Source: Micavibrio sp. (GTDB lineage: Bacteria > Pseudomonadota > Alphaproteobacteria > Micavibrionales > Micavibrionaceae). Taken from it: a stretch of DNA of 64,000 nucleotides. Each line of letters opens with the position of its first letter. The stretch's first letter is position 1. Position numbers and translations under genes: made by a program. Under the pieces are notes generated by a model that ran no database searches, had not been told where the DNA came from, and saw nothing but the letters and a program-made list of their open reading frames with translations. This document shows, piece by piece, positions 34,410 to 44,599 of this stretch. Location: contig BQJE01000001.1 of the NCBI GenBank assembly GCA_021604545.1, positions 169,444-233,443 on the forward strand. Reading direction: 5' to 3'.

Positions 34410-34494
34410 GCCCCTGTGGTGGAATTGGTAGACGCGCCGGATTCAAAATCCGGTTCCTTCGGGAGTGCGAGTTCGAGTCTCGCTGGGGGCACCA
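34410..34494 (+). tRNA. tRNA-Leu (CAA)
   Basis: Cloverleaf of 85 nt with CCA encoded. Acceptor arms GCCCCTG / TGGGGGC pair with two G-U contacts; anticodon stem CCGGA/TCCGG encloses loop TTCAAAA, anticodon CAA; a long variable arm (TTCCTTCGGGAG) marks a class II tRNA; T-loop GTTCGAGTC is normal. It decodes UUG. A GIY-YIG gene remnant starts directly after its CCA. Confidence 0.95.
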
Positions 34495-34729
34495 GCCTTT
34501 GCACTTCGTGCTTCGGCTTGGCAAGCCAAAGCGCAGACAAGCTGAAGGCGATAGGAGAAGGCTGTCACGCCTTAATGCCCATAATTCAGGCAGTATTCTG
34601 CATACATCAAAATATATGCCGTGGGAGATTGAAACGTATATTGGCTTTTCAAGTCATGAAAAAGCAGTTCAGTTTGAAAAATATTTGAAATCCGGATCGG
34701 GCCGCTCATTTGCTAAAAAACGTTTGTAA
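34495..34729 (+). pseudogene. GIY-YIG nuclease remnant behind tRNA-Leu
   Basis: From 34580 the sequence encodes AHNSGSILHTSKYMPWEIET and then YIGFSSHEKAVQFEKYLKSG with GSGRSFAKKRL, which is the C-terminal half of a small GIY-YIG family nuclease (family pattern HNxGxxxHTxKYxPW...FExYLKSGSGxxFAKxR). The N-terminal half with GIY, YIG and the catalytic Arg is missing. The 85 bp between tRNA and remnant contain an imperfect palindrome around GGCTTGGCAAGCC (34515-34527). The element looks like a tRNA-adjacent module that lost its catalytic part. No promoter or ribosome binding site is evident. Confidence 0.75.
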
Positions 34730-34826
34730 TATATAAAACCGCATAAAATCCAATCTAATATCAATAGAAAATCAATGGTTTGCCTGATACAATTAAGGTG
34801 AATTTTCACTTTAGGTAGCCACATAC

Positions 34827-35543
34827 ATGGCCACAGCAAAAGCAAAATCAGCTAAAAAAACATCGAAAAAGAAGAAAACTGATCTGCCGCTCCCCGAGCG
34901 TCAGCTATTTCTGCTATTGCTCGGCGGCGCCTTGGCCACAGCGGTTGTTGCCTATGCAACGCCGATGCGAGAGGTGTTCCTGTCGCAATACGGCGTGTTT
35001 TCAAATGCGGCAATTTTGTTTTATCTGGTGGCGTTTGGTTATGGGCTCAAAGGCATTTATGACCTTAATCTTGAGAACTGGAAGCGCTGGCGGCCGTTGG
35101 CGATATTATCGCTGCTCGCTTTGTTTATGGCGGGCGAAGAGCTAAATTGGGGGCTGTCTCTTGTTGATGGCGCGCATGAAGGCTGGGCCGTGCAAAGTGT
35201 GCGGGATTTGATTGCGCTCTCGCTGCTGGGTGTACCGGAGGGTGCAGATATTAAGTTGGTTGGGTTTATTGCCTTGATGCGCTGGATGCTGTTGCTGGCG
35301 GTTCTTTACGGTTTGGGTTCGCTCTTTTTCCTGCGTGAGAAAATTGCTGGCATTTGGGTTAAAGCCAGGAAACATCCATCGTTCTTTTATGGCTGTGTTT
35401 TTGTGGGTCTGTTTGTTGTTGGGATTTTGATGAATGCCGAATTTCTTCCCGGTCATGATGTGTTTGGTGATTGTCTCAGGATGTGCGGTGCGCTGGCATT
35501 TTTGCTGGGGAGTTTGCAGTTTTGGGGGAAGGTTAAGGGTTAG
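34827..35543 (+). CDS. Multi-helix membrane protein with AGEELNWG motif
   Basis: 238 residues. A Lys-rich cytoplasmic N-terminus (KAKSAKKTSKKKKTDLPLPE) is followed by about six membrane helices. Between helices 3 and 4 stands FMAGEELNWGLSLVDG, a motif of acidic and Trp residues shared with a group of uncharacterised bacterial membrane proteins. No enzyme family recognised. It overlaps the convergent gene at 35533 by 11 bp. Confidence 0.75.
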   Translation: MATAKAKSAKKTSKKKKTDLPLPERQLFLLLLGGALATAVVAYATPMREVFLSQYGVFSNAAILFYLVAFGYGLKGIYDLNLENWKRWRPLAILSLLALFMAGEELNWGLSLVDGAHEGWAVQSVRDLIALSLLGVPEGADIKLVGFIALMRWMLLLAVLYGLGSLFFLREKIAGIWVKARKHPSFFYGCVFVGLFVVGILMNAEFLPGHDVFGDCLRMCGALAFLLGSLQFWGKVKG

Positions 35544-35856
35544 GGGCATCCGCAAACATGCTTTTGCCGTATTCCCACAGATCACCGCCAGATTCTGTTA
35601 TCTGACCCCATACACCTTTTGCAAGGGGTGGGCCGCCTTCTGTAACCCCGGTTGTGAGGGTTGACCATCCCCCTTTAAGCATGTCTGTAAAGCCAGAGGC
35701 ATTGACTGCGTTGCCAGCCACTTGGTTGAAGGGCTCACTAATATTAGCAGCAACAGCAACAGAACCAAACACAACGGTCAGTATTCCGGCAATGACTAAA
35801 GGGTTCTTAGCAAACCCTGCCGCTTTACCAAATACACCTTTAATTGTGTCCCACAT
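35533..35856 (-). CDS. Small Ala/Gly-rich membrane-associated protein A
   Basis: 107 residues, no family recognised. Start ATG at 35856 with AGGAATAG 7 bases upstream. One membrane helix (about 19-38, PLVIAGILTVVFGSVAVAAN) after an amphipathic start WDTIKGVFGKAAGFAKN; the rest is Gly/Ser/Thr-rich and polar, with GGWSTLTTGVTEGGPPLAKG. It is last of three similar small genes on the minus strand before uvrA. Confidence 0.65.
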   Translation of the reverse strand: MWDTIKGVFGKAAGFAKNPLVIAGILTVVFGSVAVAANISEPFNQVAGNAVNASGFTDMLKGGWSTLTTGVTEGGPPLAKGVWGQITESGGDLWEYGKSMFADAPNP

Positions 35857-35879
35857 TATAAACTATTCCTATTCAATCT

Positions 35880-36392
35880 TTAAGCTGCCATTGCATATTC
35901 AGGTGCATTATCGTCACCCAGGTTCAAGGCCTGCATAATAGCGCCACTGTATTCACTTACTTTGGTCGATAGGCTTTCTAGACCAAAGGCATTCGTAAGG
36001 CTCATTGGTGCCGGAACGCCAAAATTAAATTCATCTGCTGGGCTGCTTGCTGTAATACCAAAAGTATCAGTTAGTTTTTTGCCTACCCATGCGGTTCCGG
36101 GATCAAGAACATAAGGGGCCGCTATATTGAAACCGGCTGTAAGCGAATGCCCCCAGCCCTTCACAATACCCTTTGCGCCTTCTATCAGGTCAATATTACC
36201 TGTTTTGGGGTCCATGCCCAGAACGCGCCAAAATGCGGTGAGTGTTCCGGAATTAGTTACTTCTTCAGCTGTTTCGACGTAGAAATTGGTAGCGGCACCC
36301 CAAAATAGTGCAAACAAGCCACCAAAAGCAGTAGCCACGCCGCCTACGTTGTCACCAACCCATTTATATCCTCGACCAAGTGCTCCGAACAC
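35880..36392 (-). CDS. Small Ala/Gly-rich membrane-associated protein B
   Basis: 170 residues, no family recognised. The GTG start at 36392 is supported by GGAG 8 bases upstream. After FGALGRGYKWVGDN comes a membrane helix (about 16-37, GGVATAFGGLFALFWGAAT). The C-terminal part is soluble-like and Gly/Ala-rich with AAPYVLDPGTAWVGKKLTDT and a Met/Ala end (APEYAMAA). Its start lies 140 bp after gene C and 23 bp before gene A, suggesting a common unit. Confidence 0.65.
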   Translation of the reverse strand: MFGALGRGYKWVGDNVGGVATAFGGLFALFWGAATNFYVETAEEVTNSGTLTAFWRVLGMDPKTGNIDLIEGAKGIVKGWGHSLTAGFNIAAPYVLDPGTAWVGKKLTDTFGITASSPADEFNFGVPAPMSLTNAFGLESLSTKVSEYSGAIMQALNLGDDNAPEYAMAA

Positions 36393-36532
36393 AGAATGGC
36401 TCCATTTCTTGTCGTTTATACGTCAATTTCAAAAGTTAACAGGATATTAACACAAATCTTATGTCTATTACAAATTTCACTGCTTTATCTCAGTCCGATC
36501 ATCAAAAAATTGTTTAATGTCAGCCACTAATG

Positions 36533-36871
36533 TTATCCTAGGCTGAGTGCGTTTTCGGGCGCGCTTATACTTTCTACAACGTATTCAGCACCTTCTAGCA
36601 ATGCGCTGCCGCCCCATGAGGCTGCACCAAACACTTGTGTAAGAAGAGGGCCGCTGGCTGCGATACTGTTAAAGACGTAGGAAATGCTATATTCTACGGC
36701 CTTTGCCGTGGTTTTGTACAACGCGTCCGGGGTTACACCGCCTACGCCATAGGCGGCAGTAAAGGCCCCGAAAGCTGCGGGGTTCATCATAAAAGCCATC
36801 AAGGCGAATAGGGAGGCGTAGCCGAAGGCGGCCCACATCTTGGTTAGAAATCCGTTTCCCATTTCCCACAT
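36533..36871 (-). CDS. Small Ala/Gly-rich membrane-associated protein C
   Basis: 112 residues, no family recognised. Start ATG at 36871 with AAGAG nearby; a second ATG three codons later (36862) is possible. One or two hydrophobic segments (about 13-45, MWAAFGYASLFALMAFMMNP then AAFGAFTAAYGVGG) and an Ala/Ser-rich tail. It is first of the three orphan genes and lies 82 bp downstream of the uvrA stop. Confidence 0.6.
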   Translation of the reverse strand: MWEMGNGFLTKMWAAFGYASLFALMAFMMNPAAFGAFTAAYGVGGVTPDALYKTTAKAVEYSISYVFNSIAASGPLLTQVFGAASWGGSALLEGAEYVVESISAPENALSLG

Positions 36872-36953
36872 CTCTTAAATTATTGCGAAGAGGAATTTAC
36901 CAGAAAACAGGGTAAAATTGCCATAAAATAATGCAATGGAAAGTATTTTTTCT

Positions 36954-39812
36954 TTACGCGGCTGTTTTGACAGATTTTTTAGGCGGCGTAAGCAGGGTTT
37001 TGAGGAACTGCCCGGTGTAGCTTTTCTTGCTTTTGCAGATAGATTCGGGGGTGCCGGCGGCAACAATTTCACCGCCTTTATGCCCGCCTTCTGGGCCAAT
37101 ATCTATGATGTGATCGGCGGTTTTGATGACGTCGAGATTGTGTTCAATCACGACAACGGTATTGCCTTGGTCGACGAGAGTATGGAGCACCTCGAGCAAC
37201 TTGCGCACGTCATCGAAATGCAGACCGGTGGTTGGCTCATCAAGAATATAGAGCGTTTTACCGGTAGAGCGTTTCGACAGTTCTTTCGAAAGCTTCACAC
37301 GTTGCGCTTCGCCGCCGGATAAAGTTGTGGCTTGTTGTCCAACATGGACATATCCGAGGCCAACAGATTTTAATGTTTCCATTTTGTCACGGATGGAGGG
37401 GACGGCTTTGAAAAAGTCGGCGGCTTCTTCTACTGTCATCGAAAGAATGTCAGCGATGGATTTGTCTTTGTATTTTACCTCGAGCGTTTCGCGGTTATAG
37501 CGTGCGCCGTTACAGGTGTCACATTCAACATACACATCGGGTAGGAAATGCATTTCGATTTTGATGACGCCGTCGCCGGAGCAGGATTCGCAGCGCCCGC
37601 CCTTGACGTTAAATGAAAAGCGCCCTGGTTTATAGCCCCGCGCTTTGGCCTCGGGCAGGCCGGCGAACCATTCGCGGATGGGCGAGAACGCGCCGGTATA
37701 GGTGGCCGGGTTGGAGCGCGGCGTACGGCCGATTGGGCTTTGGTCGATGTCGATGACTTTGTCGGCGAATTCGAGGCCTTTGATGTCTTTGTGCGGTAGC
37801 GGTGTTTGGCGCGACTTCATAAGTGTTTTCGATGCGGCGCGGTAAAGCGTATCGATGGTGAATGTCGATTTGCCGGAGCCCGACACGCCGGTGACACATG
37901 TAAATGTACCAAGCGGGATTTTTGCGCTGACATTTTGGAGGTTGTTACCGGTTGCGCCGATGACTTCAATAAACTGACCTTTTTTACCGGATCGGCGTTT
38001 TGAGGGCACGGGGATTTCTTTTCTGCCGGTCAGGTAATCGGCCGTCAGACTGTTTTTTGATTTTAGAATGTCTTTTAGTTTTCCTTCTGCGACAATTTTT
38101 CCGCCATGGATTCCGGCACCGGGGCCCATATCAATCACATGATCGGCGTTGCGGATCGCATCTTCATCGTGTTCAACAACCAGCACAGTATTGCCGAGAT
38201 CGCGCAGACGTTTGAGTGTTTCGAGTAGGCGGTTATTATCGCGTTGGTGTAGGCCGATGGAGGGCTCATCCAGAACGTATAAAACGCCTGTAAGGCCTGA
38301 GCCGATTTGTGAAGCAAGGCGGATACGCTGGCTTTCACCGCCCGACAGCGTGCCGGAAGAGCGGGACAAATTGAGGTAATCCAGCCCGACATTTACCAAA
38401 AATGTCAGGCGTTCGTTGATTTCTTTTAGGATTGGTTTGGCGATTTCGAGTTGTTGTTTTTTTAGTTTTTTTGGTAGGGAATCAAACCAACTATAAGCGC
38501 TGGTAATGTCCATCGCCGCGACTTCACTGATATGCAGCTTGTCAATTTTAACGGCAAGTGCTTCTGGTTTGAGACGCGCGCCTTCGCAGGTTTCGCAATG
38601 GGTGCTGGCTTGATATTTTGAAAGTTCCTCGCGGCGGGAATTGCTGTCGGTTTCAATCAGTCGGCGTTCGAGATTGTTAATCACACCTTCGAATGGTTTG
38701 TTACTTTTCCAGACGCTGTCATTTTTGCTTTGATAGGTCGTTGCGATGACAACATCACCTGAGCCATACAGCATAATGTCGCGGTGTTCTTTTTTCAACT
38801 CGTTCCACGGCTTTGTTGTGCTGAATTTGTAATGCTTGGCGACGGCGTCCATCGCCTGCATATAAAAAGGTGCGAAGTGCTTTGACCAGGGCTCAACCGC
38901 GCCTTCAGCAATGGATTTGGTGGGGTCGGGGATCACCATGTCTTCATCGAAATACAGGCGTTTTCCGAGCCCGTCACAGACTGGACAAGCGCCGTGTGGT
39001 GAGTTAAACGAAAACAAACGCGGTTCAATTTCGGGAATGGTAAAACCGGAGACAGGACAGGCGAAGCGTTCCGAGAATAATGTCTGTTCGCCGCTATCGG
39101 CGTCTTCGGCGATGATGAGGCCGTCTGATAATCTTAAGGCGGTTTCGACGGAGTCGGCGAGGCGGTTGCCCAAATCATCACGAATGACGAGGCGGTCAAC
39201 AACGACTTCGATGTCGTGTTTGAGTTTTTTGTTGAGCTTTGGCACCTCTTCAATCTCATATAATTCACCGTCGACTTTGACGCGCTGGAATCCTTTGGCC
39301 TGGAGGTCTTTAAATTCTTTACGGTATTCGCCCTTACGGCCTCGCACGATGGGGGCCAATAAATAAAGTTTGGTGTTATCGCCCATATCCATGATGCGGT
39401 CGACAATTTCGGTGGCGTTCTGGCTGGTGATCGGTTTGCCGGTGGCGGGGGAATAGGGCACGCCGACCCGCGCCCAGAGCAGACGCATATAATCATAAAT
39501 TTCTGTCACCGTGCCGACGGTGGAGCGTGGATTGCGGCTGGTGGTTTTTTGCTCAATAGAAATGGCGGGGGAGAGGCCCTCGATCGAATCCACATCCGGC
39601 TTTTGCATCATTTCTAGAAATTGTCGCGCATAGGCGCTGAGGGATTCCACATAGCGGCGCTGGCCTTCGGCGTAGATTGTATCAAAGGCGAGCGAGGATT
39701 TGCCTGAGCCGGACAGGCCGGTAATCACCACAAGGCTGTCCCGCGGCATATCGACATTAATGTCCTTCAGATTATGTTCCCGCGCCCCGCGCACGCTGAT
39801 TGTCTTAAGCAT
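36954..39812 (-). CDS. uvrA: Excinuclease ABC subunit A
   Basis: 952 residues, full length. It recognises bulky DNA lesions with UvrB in nucleotide excision repair. Both ABC modules are complete: Walker [10 protein letters not shown] (about 33-41) and GVSGSGKST (about 652-660), signature LSGGES and LSGGEA, and Walker B VLDEPS and ILDEPT. Zinc modules are visible ([16 protein letters not shown] with CDTC). The ATG at 39812 begins [19 protein letters not shown] as in other UvrA proteins. Mfd and RecG are also encoded in this window. Confidence 0.97.
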   Translation of the reverse strand: MLKTISVRGAREHNLKDINVDMPRDSLVVITGLSGSGKSSLAFDTIYAEGQRRYVESLSAYARQFLEMMQKPDVDSIEGLSPAISIEQKTTSRNPRSTVGTVTEIYDYMRLLWARVGVPYSPATGKPITSQNATEIVDRIMDMGDNTKLYLLAPIVRGRKGEYRKEFKDLQAKGFQRVKVDGELYEIEEVPKLNKKLKHDIEVVVDRLVIRDDLGNRLADSVETALRLSDGLIIAEDADSGEQTLFSERFACPVSGFTIPEIEPRLFSFNSPHGACPVCDGLGKRLYFDEDMVIPDPTKSIAEGAVEPWSKHFAPFYMQAMDAVAKHYKFSTTKPWNELKKEHRDIMLYGSGDVVIATTYQSKNDSVWKSNKPFEGVINNLERRLIETDSNSRREELSKYQASTHCETCEGARLKPEALAVKIDKLHISEVAAMDITSAYSWFDSLPKKLKKQQLEIAKPILKEINERLTFLVNVGLDYLNLSRSSGTLSGGESQRIRLASQIGSGLTGVLYVLDEPSIGLHQRDNNRLLETLKRLRDLGNTVLVVEHDEDAIRNADHVIDMGPGAGIHGGKIVAEGKLKDILKSKNSLTADYLTGRKEIPVPSKRRSGKKGQFIEVIGATGNNLQNVSAKIPLGTFTCVTGVSGSGKSTFTIDTLYRAASKTLMKSRQTPLPHKDIKGLEFADKVIDIDQSPIGRTPRSNPATYTGAFSPIREWFAGLPEAKARGYKPGRFSFNVKGGRCESCSGDGVIKIEMHFLPDVYVECDTCNGARYNRETLEVKYKDKSIADILSMTVEEAADFFKAVPSIRDKMETLKSVGLGYVHVGQQATTLSGGEAQRVKLSKELSKRSTGKTLYILDEPTTGLHFDDVRKLLEVLHTLVDQGNTVVVIEHNLDVIKTADHIIDIGPEGGHKGGEIVAAGTPESICKSKKSYTGQFLKTLLTPPKKSVKTAA

Positions 39813-39865
39813 AGGGAGTTATATGTGTTAGAGCGCCGCTGTGACAAATTTTATTTTGATTTTTT

Positions 39866-39894
39866 TTGACATAAAGGAAGCAGAAAGATATGTA
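39866..39894 (+). promoter_or_regulatory. Weak promoter candidate for 75-residue orphan
   Basis: TTGACA (39866-39871) is a perfect -35, then 17 bases and TATGTA (39889-39894), a poor -10. It lies 37 bases before the ATG at 39931. Confidence 0.3.
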
Positions 39895-39930
39895 TGTTGT
39901 TAATTACTATTAAGTGAGGTTACGAGTGAA

Positions 39931-40158
39931 ATGAATGAACATGAACATTATACGGGTCCCGGTTTAAAAGAAATTTGGGAAGCCCGTGGGGAAATAGGCA
40001 GAGGAATGGCGGCTTGTCTATTAGGGGGCGCATTAGCTTTGGGTGCGTTAGAAGTTGCAGACAGGGTGGGGCTAAAAGAAAAATTGGGGCTCACTAGCAC
40101 AAGCTCTAAAGATCAGAACCTTTCGACAACAAATAATCAATCTGAGTTAATACCCTAA
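39931..40158 (+). CDS. Orphan 75-residue protein with one membrane helix
   Basis: No family recognised. MNEHEHYTGPGLKEIWEARG at the N-terminus is followed by a Gly/Ala/Leu-rich helix (about 22-42, GRGMAACLLGGALALGALEV) and a Ser/Thr/Asn tail. GTGAGGTTACGAGTGAA precedes the ATG. It stands alone between uvrA (divergent) and ssb. Confidence 0.6.
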   Translation: MNEHEHYTGPGLKEIWEARGEIGRGMAACLLGGALALGALEVADRVGLKEKLGLTSTSSKDQNLSTTNNQSELIP

Positions 40159-40197
40159 AATACCCACCGCAGTCCTAATTTTCTCCAATAAACCCTT

Positions 40198-40225
40198 TTG
40201 ACTCCCGGTTTGTTCTGTTTATACT
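40198..40225 (+). promoter_or_regulatory. ssb promoter
   Basis: TTGACT (40198-40203), 16-base spacer, TATACT (40220-40225): both boxes match 5 of 6. Start near 40232, 22 bases before the ssb ATG. No SOS-type palindrome is apparent. Confidence 0.6.
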
Positions 40226-40253
40226 CGGATTCCCTACAAAAAGGAGCGTAAAT

Positions 40254-40742
40254 ATGGCAGGCAGCGTCAATAAAGTTATTCTCGTCGGTAATCTAGGTCA
40301 GGATCCGGAAGTGCGGAGTATGCAGTCCGGTGACCGCGTCGCCAGTTTTTCAGTGGCAACATCGGAGAACTGGAAAGACAAGGCCAGCGGTGAGCGTAAG
40401 GAAAAGACCGAATGGCATCGTGTGGCCATATTTAATCAGGGTCTTGTGAAGATTTGCGAAAGTTATTTGCGCAAGGGCTCAAAGGTTTATCTCGAAGGCC
40501 AGCTTGAGACTCGCAAATGGCAGGATAAAGAAGGCCAGGACCGTTATTCGACGGAAGTGGTGTTGCGCAATTTCGGCGGCACTCTGACCATGCTGGATTC
40601 CAAAGGCGGCGGTGGTTCTTCCTTTCAGGATAATAGCGCCGGTGGTTATGAAAGTGGGGCTCCGCAACAACAGCAGGCGGTCTCTGCCGGTGGTGCGCCT
40701 TCGGCCCCTGTTGATGAGATGGAAGACGAAATCCCGTTCTAG
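40254..40742 (+). CDS. ssb: Single-stranded DNA-binding protein
   Basis: 162 residues. The OB-fold occupies residues 1-112 ([40 protein letters not shown]). A Gly/Gln-rich linker follows and the protein ends in the acidic tip MEDEIPF, which recruits repair and replication partners. AAAAAGGAG is placed 7 bases before the ATG. In the same direction as the DUF2059 and gyrA genes downstream. Confidence 0.97.
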   Translation: MAGSVNKVILVGNLGQDPEVRSMQSGDRVASFSVATSENWKDKASGERKEKTEWHRVAIFNQGLVKICESYLRKGSKVYLEGQLETRKWQDKEGQDRYSTEVVLRNFGGTLTMLDSKGGGGSSFQDNSAGGYESGAPQQQQAVSAGGAPSAPVDEMEDEIPF

Positions 40743-40791
40743 CCCCATAGTCGGCTATGCCAGCGAACGTAAAAAAGTTAAGGAGAACCCA

Positions 40792-41238
40792 ATGAATCTG
40801 ATTAAGGCATCTTTTCTGGTCTTGTTTGTCGTTTTTGTTATCAGCAGTCCTGTGATGGCTCAGGAGGCAGACGATGCTTCGTTTGATAGCCGTCTTGAAC
40901 TCGCAGAAAAGATGCAGGCCCTTAACCCCGCGCGTGCTCAGGTGAGCAAAGCAATTGAGAAATATGTTGCCAGTTTGCCAGCTAAGGAACGCGATGTTTA
41001 TCGTGCTGCTTTGGGAAATATTATCAACTATAAGGCGTTGGAAAAAATTTCTGTCGATGCCTATGCGGAGACCTTTACTGAGGCTGAACTAGCGGCGATG
41101 GTTGAGTATTATTCCAAGCCGGAAGCCGTTTCCGCACGTGATAAGCACAGCGAATGGGGCAAGAAGGTTTACCCTGAAATTATTCGTATGTTGGACAAAG
41201 CGATGATGCGGGTTAAAACCGGCGGTGAAGGGCCTTAA
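40792..41238 (+). CDS. DUF2059 family exported protein
   Basis: 148 residues from the ATG at 40792 (AAGGAG 7 bases upstream); longer frames are overlaps with ssb. Signal peptide about 1-22 (KASFLVLFVVFVISSPVMAQ). The mature part contains the DUF2059 pattern (KISVDAYAETFTEAELAAMV followed by EYYSKPEAVSA), helical and probably periplasmic. Function unknown. It lies between ssb and gyrA. Confidence 0.85.
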   Translation: MNLIKASFLVLFVVFVISSPVMAQEADDASFDSRLELAEKMQALNPARAQVSKAIEKYVASLPAKERDVYRAALGNIINYKALEKISVDAYAETFTEAELAAMVEYYSKPEAVSARDKHSEWGKKVYPEIIRMLDKAMMRVKTGGEGP

Positions 41239-41322
41239 AAACCCCGTAAAACTCCCATAGTTTGCTTGTATACCCTCCCAATTCCTGCTAGAAAAGCCCA
41301 TCAATAATAAGCAGTAGGCACT

Positions 41323-44112
41323 ATGAGTGATTCAACCGTAATAGAAGACGAAAATATCCCCACCATCGCCCTCGAAGAGGAGATGAAGCAGTCCTATCTC
41401 GATTACGCGATGAGCGTGATTGTCAGCCGGGCGCTGCCCGATGTGCGCGATGGTTTGAAGCCGGTTCACCGCCGTATTCTGTTTGCTATGCGTGAGGGCG
41501 GGTACACGTCTGATAAAGCTTATAAGAAGTCAGCCCGGATCGTCGGGGATGTCATGGGTAAATACCATCCGCATGGCGACCAGGCTATTTATGACTCGCT
41601 GGTACGGATGGCGCAGCCGTGGAGCCTTCGTCTGCCATTGATTGACGGACAGGGGAACTTTGGTTCTATGGATGGCGATTCCGCTGCTGCGATGCGTTAT
41701 ACCGAAGCGCGTCTTGATAAGGCCGCAGAAGCAATTCTAGAGGATATCGACAAAGACACGGTTGATTTTCATCCCAACTACGATGAATCGATGATTGAGC
41801 CCGATGTGTTGCCTTCGCGTATTCCGAATTTGCTGGTGAATGGTGCTGGCGGTATCGCTGTTGGTATGGCGACCAATATCCCGCCGCATAATCTGGGTGA
41901 AGTGGTTGATGGTTGTCTGGCGAGCATTGATAACCCCGATATTACAACTGATGAGTTGAACGAAATTATACCGGGGCCAGATTTCCCGACCGGTGCGCAG
42001 ATTTTGGGCGTGATGGGTATTCGCAGCGCCTATCACACCGGCAATGGCTCGGTGGTGATGCGGGCCAAAACCTCTATTGAGGAAAGCGGCAAACGCGAAG
42101 TGATTGTCGTGCATGAGGTTCCCTATCAGGTGAACAAGGGTAAATTGCTGGAGCGTTTGGGCGAGGTTGGCCGCGAGAAGATCGTTGAGGACATTCACGA
42201 AGTCCGTGATGAATCCGATCGTGACGGCGTGCGGGTTGTGATTGAGCTCAAAGTAAATGCCAACACCGATGTAGTTTTGAACCAGTTGTTTAAACACACG
42301 GCACTGCAAAGTAATTTTGCCTGCAACATGGTGGCGCTGAACCACGGTAAGCCGCAGATGATGCTCCTCAAGGATATGATTGCGGCGTTTGTGGAATTCC
42401 GCGAGGAAGTTATTACCCGTCGTACAATCTTTGAACTCGGCAAGGCACGGGACCGTGCCCATATCTTGGTTGGTCTGACCGTTGCTGTTGTCAATATCGA
42501 TGAGATTATTGCGCTGATCCGCAAAGCGAAAGACCCGGCGGAAGCGCGCGAAGGGTTGCTCTCTAAAGCATGGCCGGCGGCTGAAGTGGCACCATTGATC
42601 GATCTGATTGACGACCCGGAACATTCTGTGGATGCAAAGGGCGGTTACAAAATGTCCGAGGCGCAGGCCAAGGCCATCCTTGATTTGCGCTTGCATCGTT
42701 TGACAGGACTTGAGCGTGAAAAAATTGGCAAAGAGCTGCGTGAGATTACCGAGAAGATCGCTGAATACCTTGCTATCCTGTCCAGCCGTGAGAAGTTGCT
42801 GGAAGTTCTGCGCGCTGAATTGATCGAAGTAAAAGAAAAGTTTAGCACACCGCGCCGGAGCGAATTGGTTGATGCCGAGTTTGAACATGACATTGAAGAC
42901 CTGATCCAGCGCGAAGATATGGTGGTGACCATCACTCATGGAGGCTATGTGAAGCGCGTGCCGCTTGATACCTACCGGGCGCAGCGCCGTGGCGGCAAGG
43001 GTCGCGCTGGGATGAGCACCAAGGATGATGATTTTGTTGCCGATTTGTTTATCGCCAGCACCCATACGCCGATCCTGTTCTTTACCTCGCGCGGTATCGT
43101 GCACAAGCTCAAAGTCTGGCAATTGCCGTTGGGTAGCCCGCAGGCACGTGGCAAAGCGATGGTTAATCTATTGCCGCTGGAAGGCGAAGAAAATGTTTCG
43201 GTTTATATGCGCCTGCCCGAGGATGAGGCAATCTGGGAGCGGCTGGATATTATGTTTGCGACTTCGCATGGCTCTGTGCGTCGTAACAAGCTGACAGACT
43301 TCCAGAATATTCGCGCCAATGGTTTGATTGCGATGAAGCTGGCGGAAAAAGAAGAGCTAGTGTCGGTAAAAATTTGTGCGCCGGATGAAGATATTTTGCT
43401 GGCCTCACGTATGGGCAAAGCGATCCGCTTCCCGGTTGAGGCGATCCGCGTTTTTGCCGGGCGTACATCGACGGGTGTGCGCGGGATTAAGCTGGCCAAG
43501 GGCGATGAAGTGATTTCGATGTCGGTGCTTAAACATATCGAAGTTACACCGGACGAGCGCGCCGCCTATATGAAAGCGGCCAGTCAGGTGATCGGCAGCG
43601 AGGATGAAGATCAAGACTATGAAGAAACCAATTTAGAGCTGACGCCGGAACGGTTCCAGGAATTACTCGAGAAAGAACAATTACTGCTGACGGTTTCCAA
43701 TGGTGGGTTTGGCAAGCGGACCTCTTCTTATGAGTATCGCATCTCCGGTCGTGGCGGGCAGGGCGTGGCCAATATGTCGCTGACCAAGAAGAACGGCGGC
43801 AAGGTTGTGGCGACGTTCCCGGTCACAGATTCCCACCAGATCATGCTGGTCACTGATCAGGGCAAGCTCATTCGCACGCCGGTTGAAAATGTCCGCGTGA
43901 CGGGCCGCGCTGCGCAAGGCGTGACGATCTTTAAGGTTGATGCAAAAGAGCAGGTCGTCTCCGTTGCCTGGCTGGTTCAGGAAGAGGGCGATGAGGATGA
44001 TGGCGATGATATTTCTGAAAGCATTCCTGAATCTTCAGCGGTTGAAGAAGGATCACCTGTCGATGAATCTAAAGGCGGTGATAAAGAGACTGGTGATTTA
44101 GAAGCGGAGTAA
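41323..44112 (+). CDS. gyrA: DNA gyrase subunit A
   Basis: 929 residues. It breaks and rejoins DNA in negative supercoiling. Catalytic Tyr126 lies in [11 protein letters not shown]; the C-terminal domain contains the GyrA box QRRGGKG (about 544-550), which distinguishes it from ParC. The quinolone region reads [12 protein letters not shown] (80-91): the position equal to E. coli Ser83 is Gln87, while Asp91 (E. coli Asp87) is kept. The C-terminal tail is acidic ([10 protein letters not shown]...). A GC stem overlapping the stop may terminate transcription. Confidence 0.97.
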   Translation: MSDSTVIEDENIPTIALEEEMKQSYLDYAMSVIVSRALPDVRDGLKPVHRRILFAMREGGYTSDKAYKKSARIVGDVMGKYHPHGDQAIYDSLVRMAQPWSLRLPLIDGQGNFGSMDGDSAAAMRYTEARLDKAAEAILEDIDKDTVDFHPNYDESMIEPDVLPSRIPNLLVNGAGGIAVGMATNIPPHNLGEVVDGCLASIDNPDITTDELNEIIPGPDFPTGAQILGVMGIRSAYHTGNGSVVMRAKTSIEESGKREVIVVHEVPYQVNKGKLLERLGEVGREKIVEDIHEVRDESDRDGVRVVIELKVNANTDVVLNQLFKHTALQSNFACNMVALNHGKPQMMLLKDMIAAFVEFREEVITRRTIFELGKARDRAHILVGLTVAVVNIDEIIALIRKAKDPAEAREGLLSKAWPAAEVAPLIDLIDDPEHSVDAKGGYKMSEAQAKAILDLRLHRLTGLEREKIGKELREITEKIAEYLAILSSREKLLEVLRAELIEVKEKFSTPRRSELVDAEFEHDIEDLIQREDMVVTITHGGYVKRVPLDTYRAQRRGGKGRAGMSTKDDDFVADLFIASTHTPILFFTSRGIVHKLKVWQLPLGSPQARGKAMVNLLPLEGEENVSVYMRLPEDEAIWERLDIMFATSHGSVRRNKLTDFQNIRANGLIAMKLAEKEELVSVKICAPDEDILLASRMGKAIRFPVEAIRVFAGRTSTGVRGIKLAKGDEVISMSVLKHIEVTPDERAAYMKAASQVIGSEDEDQDYEETNLELTPERFQELLEKEQLLLTVSNGGFGKRTSSYEYRISGRGGQGVANMSLTKKNGGKVVATFPVTDSHQIMLVTDQGKLIRTPVENVRVTGRAAQGVTIFKVDAKEQVVSVAWLVQEEGDEDDGDDISESIPESSAVEEGSPVDESKGGDKETGDLEAE

Positions 44113-44132
44113 ATGAAACCCCGCTTCCGTTT
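44101..44132 (+). terminator. Candidate terminator at the end of gyrA
   Basis: GAAGCGG (44101-44107) and CCGCTTC (44121-44127), 7 pairs, loop 13, followed by CGTTTT. The 5' arm is within the last gyrA codons. Confidence 0.5.
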
Positions 44133-44156
44133 TAAGCTTTAAAAAACTGACAGACT

Positions 44157-44444
44157 TTATTGGTTAGTAAGGTGTTGTTGTAAAGTGGCTAGCTTCTGAT
44201 CGGCAAGTTGTCCTCTAAAGTTTCTTGCATGCTGTTCAATGGCACTAGTAAATAGTTCAGGTGTCATTGTTTCTTCATCGCCTAGTTGTTTTAAGCCTGC
44301 ACATATTTTTTCGTAAGAGCCCTGCGCGCCCGCTAAGACTTGTGCTGCAGCTTGTTGTACTTGTGGATCGGTATCTAAAAAAAATTCAGCAAGAAATTTG
44401 TTCTTTTTGAATTCTTCTAGCCAGTTAATATTAGATTCACCCAT
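44157..44444 (-). CDS. Orphan 95-residue helical protein
   Basis: No family recognised. ATG at 44444 has AAGGAG 8 bases upstream. All-helical and soluble, acidic start (NINWLEEFKKNKFLAEFFLD), Gln/Ala-rich middle and HARNFRGQLADQKLATLQQH at the end. It is convergent with gyrA and divergent from coaD across an AT-rich 155-bp gap that shows no other feature. Confidence 0.65.
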   Translation of the reverse strand: MGESNINWLEEFKKNKFLAEFFLDTDPQVQQAAAQVLAGAQGSYEKICAGLKQLGDEETMTPELFTSAIEQHARNFRGQLADQKLATLQQHLTNQ

Positions 44445-44599
44445 GATGTAGTCTCCTTACAATTAAGTCCTTTGTTACATATAAATAAGGCAGAATAATT
44501 ACCACAGCGAATAATATTATGTCAAGAAAATTATAGAAAATGCTATTTTTTATGCGATTATTCTTTGCTTATTAAGGGTTTGACGGCTAAACAAAATCT

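Noticed and set aside
41737..43122. 461-codon open frame antisense to gyrA
   Set aside because: It mirrors the gyrA codons, shows no recognisable domain or ribosome binding site, and gyrA is certain.
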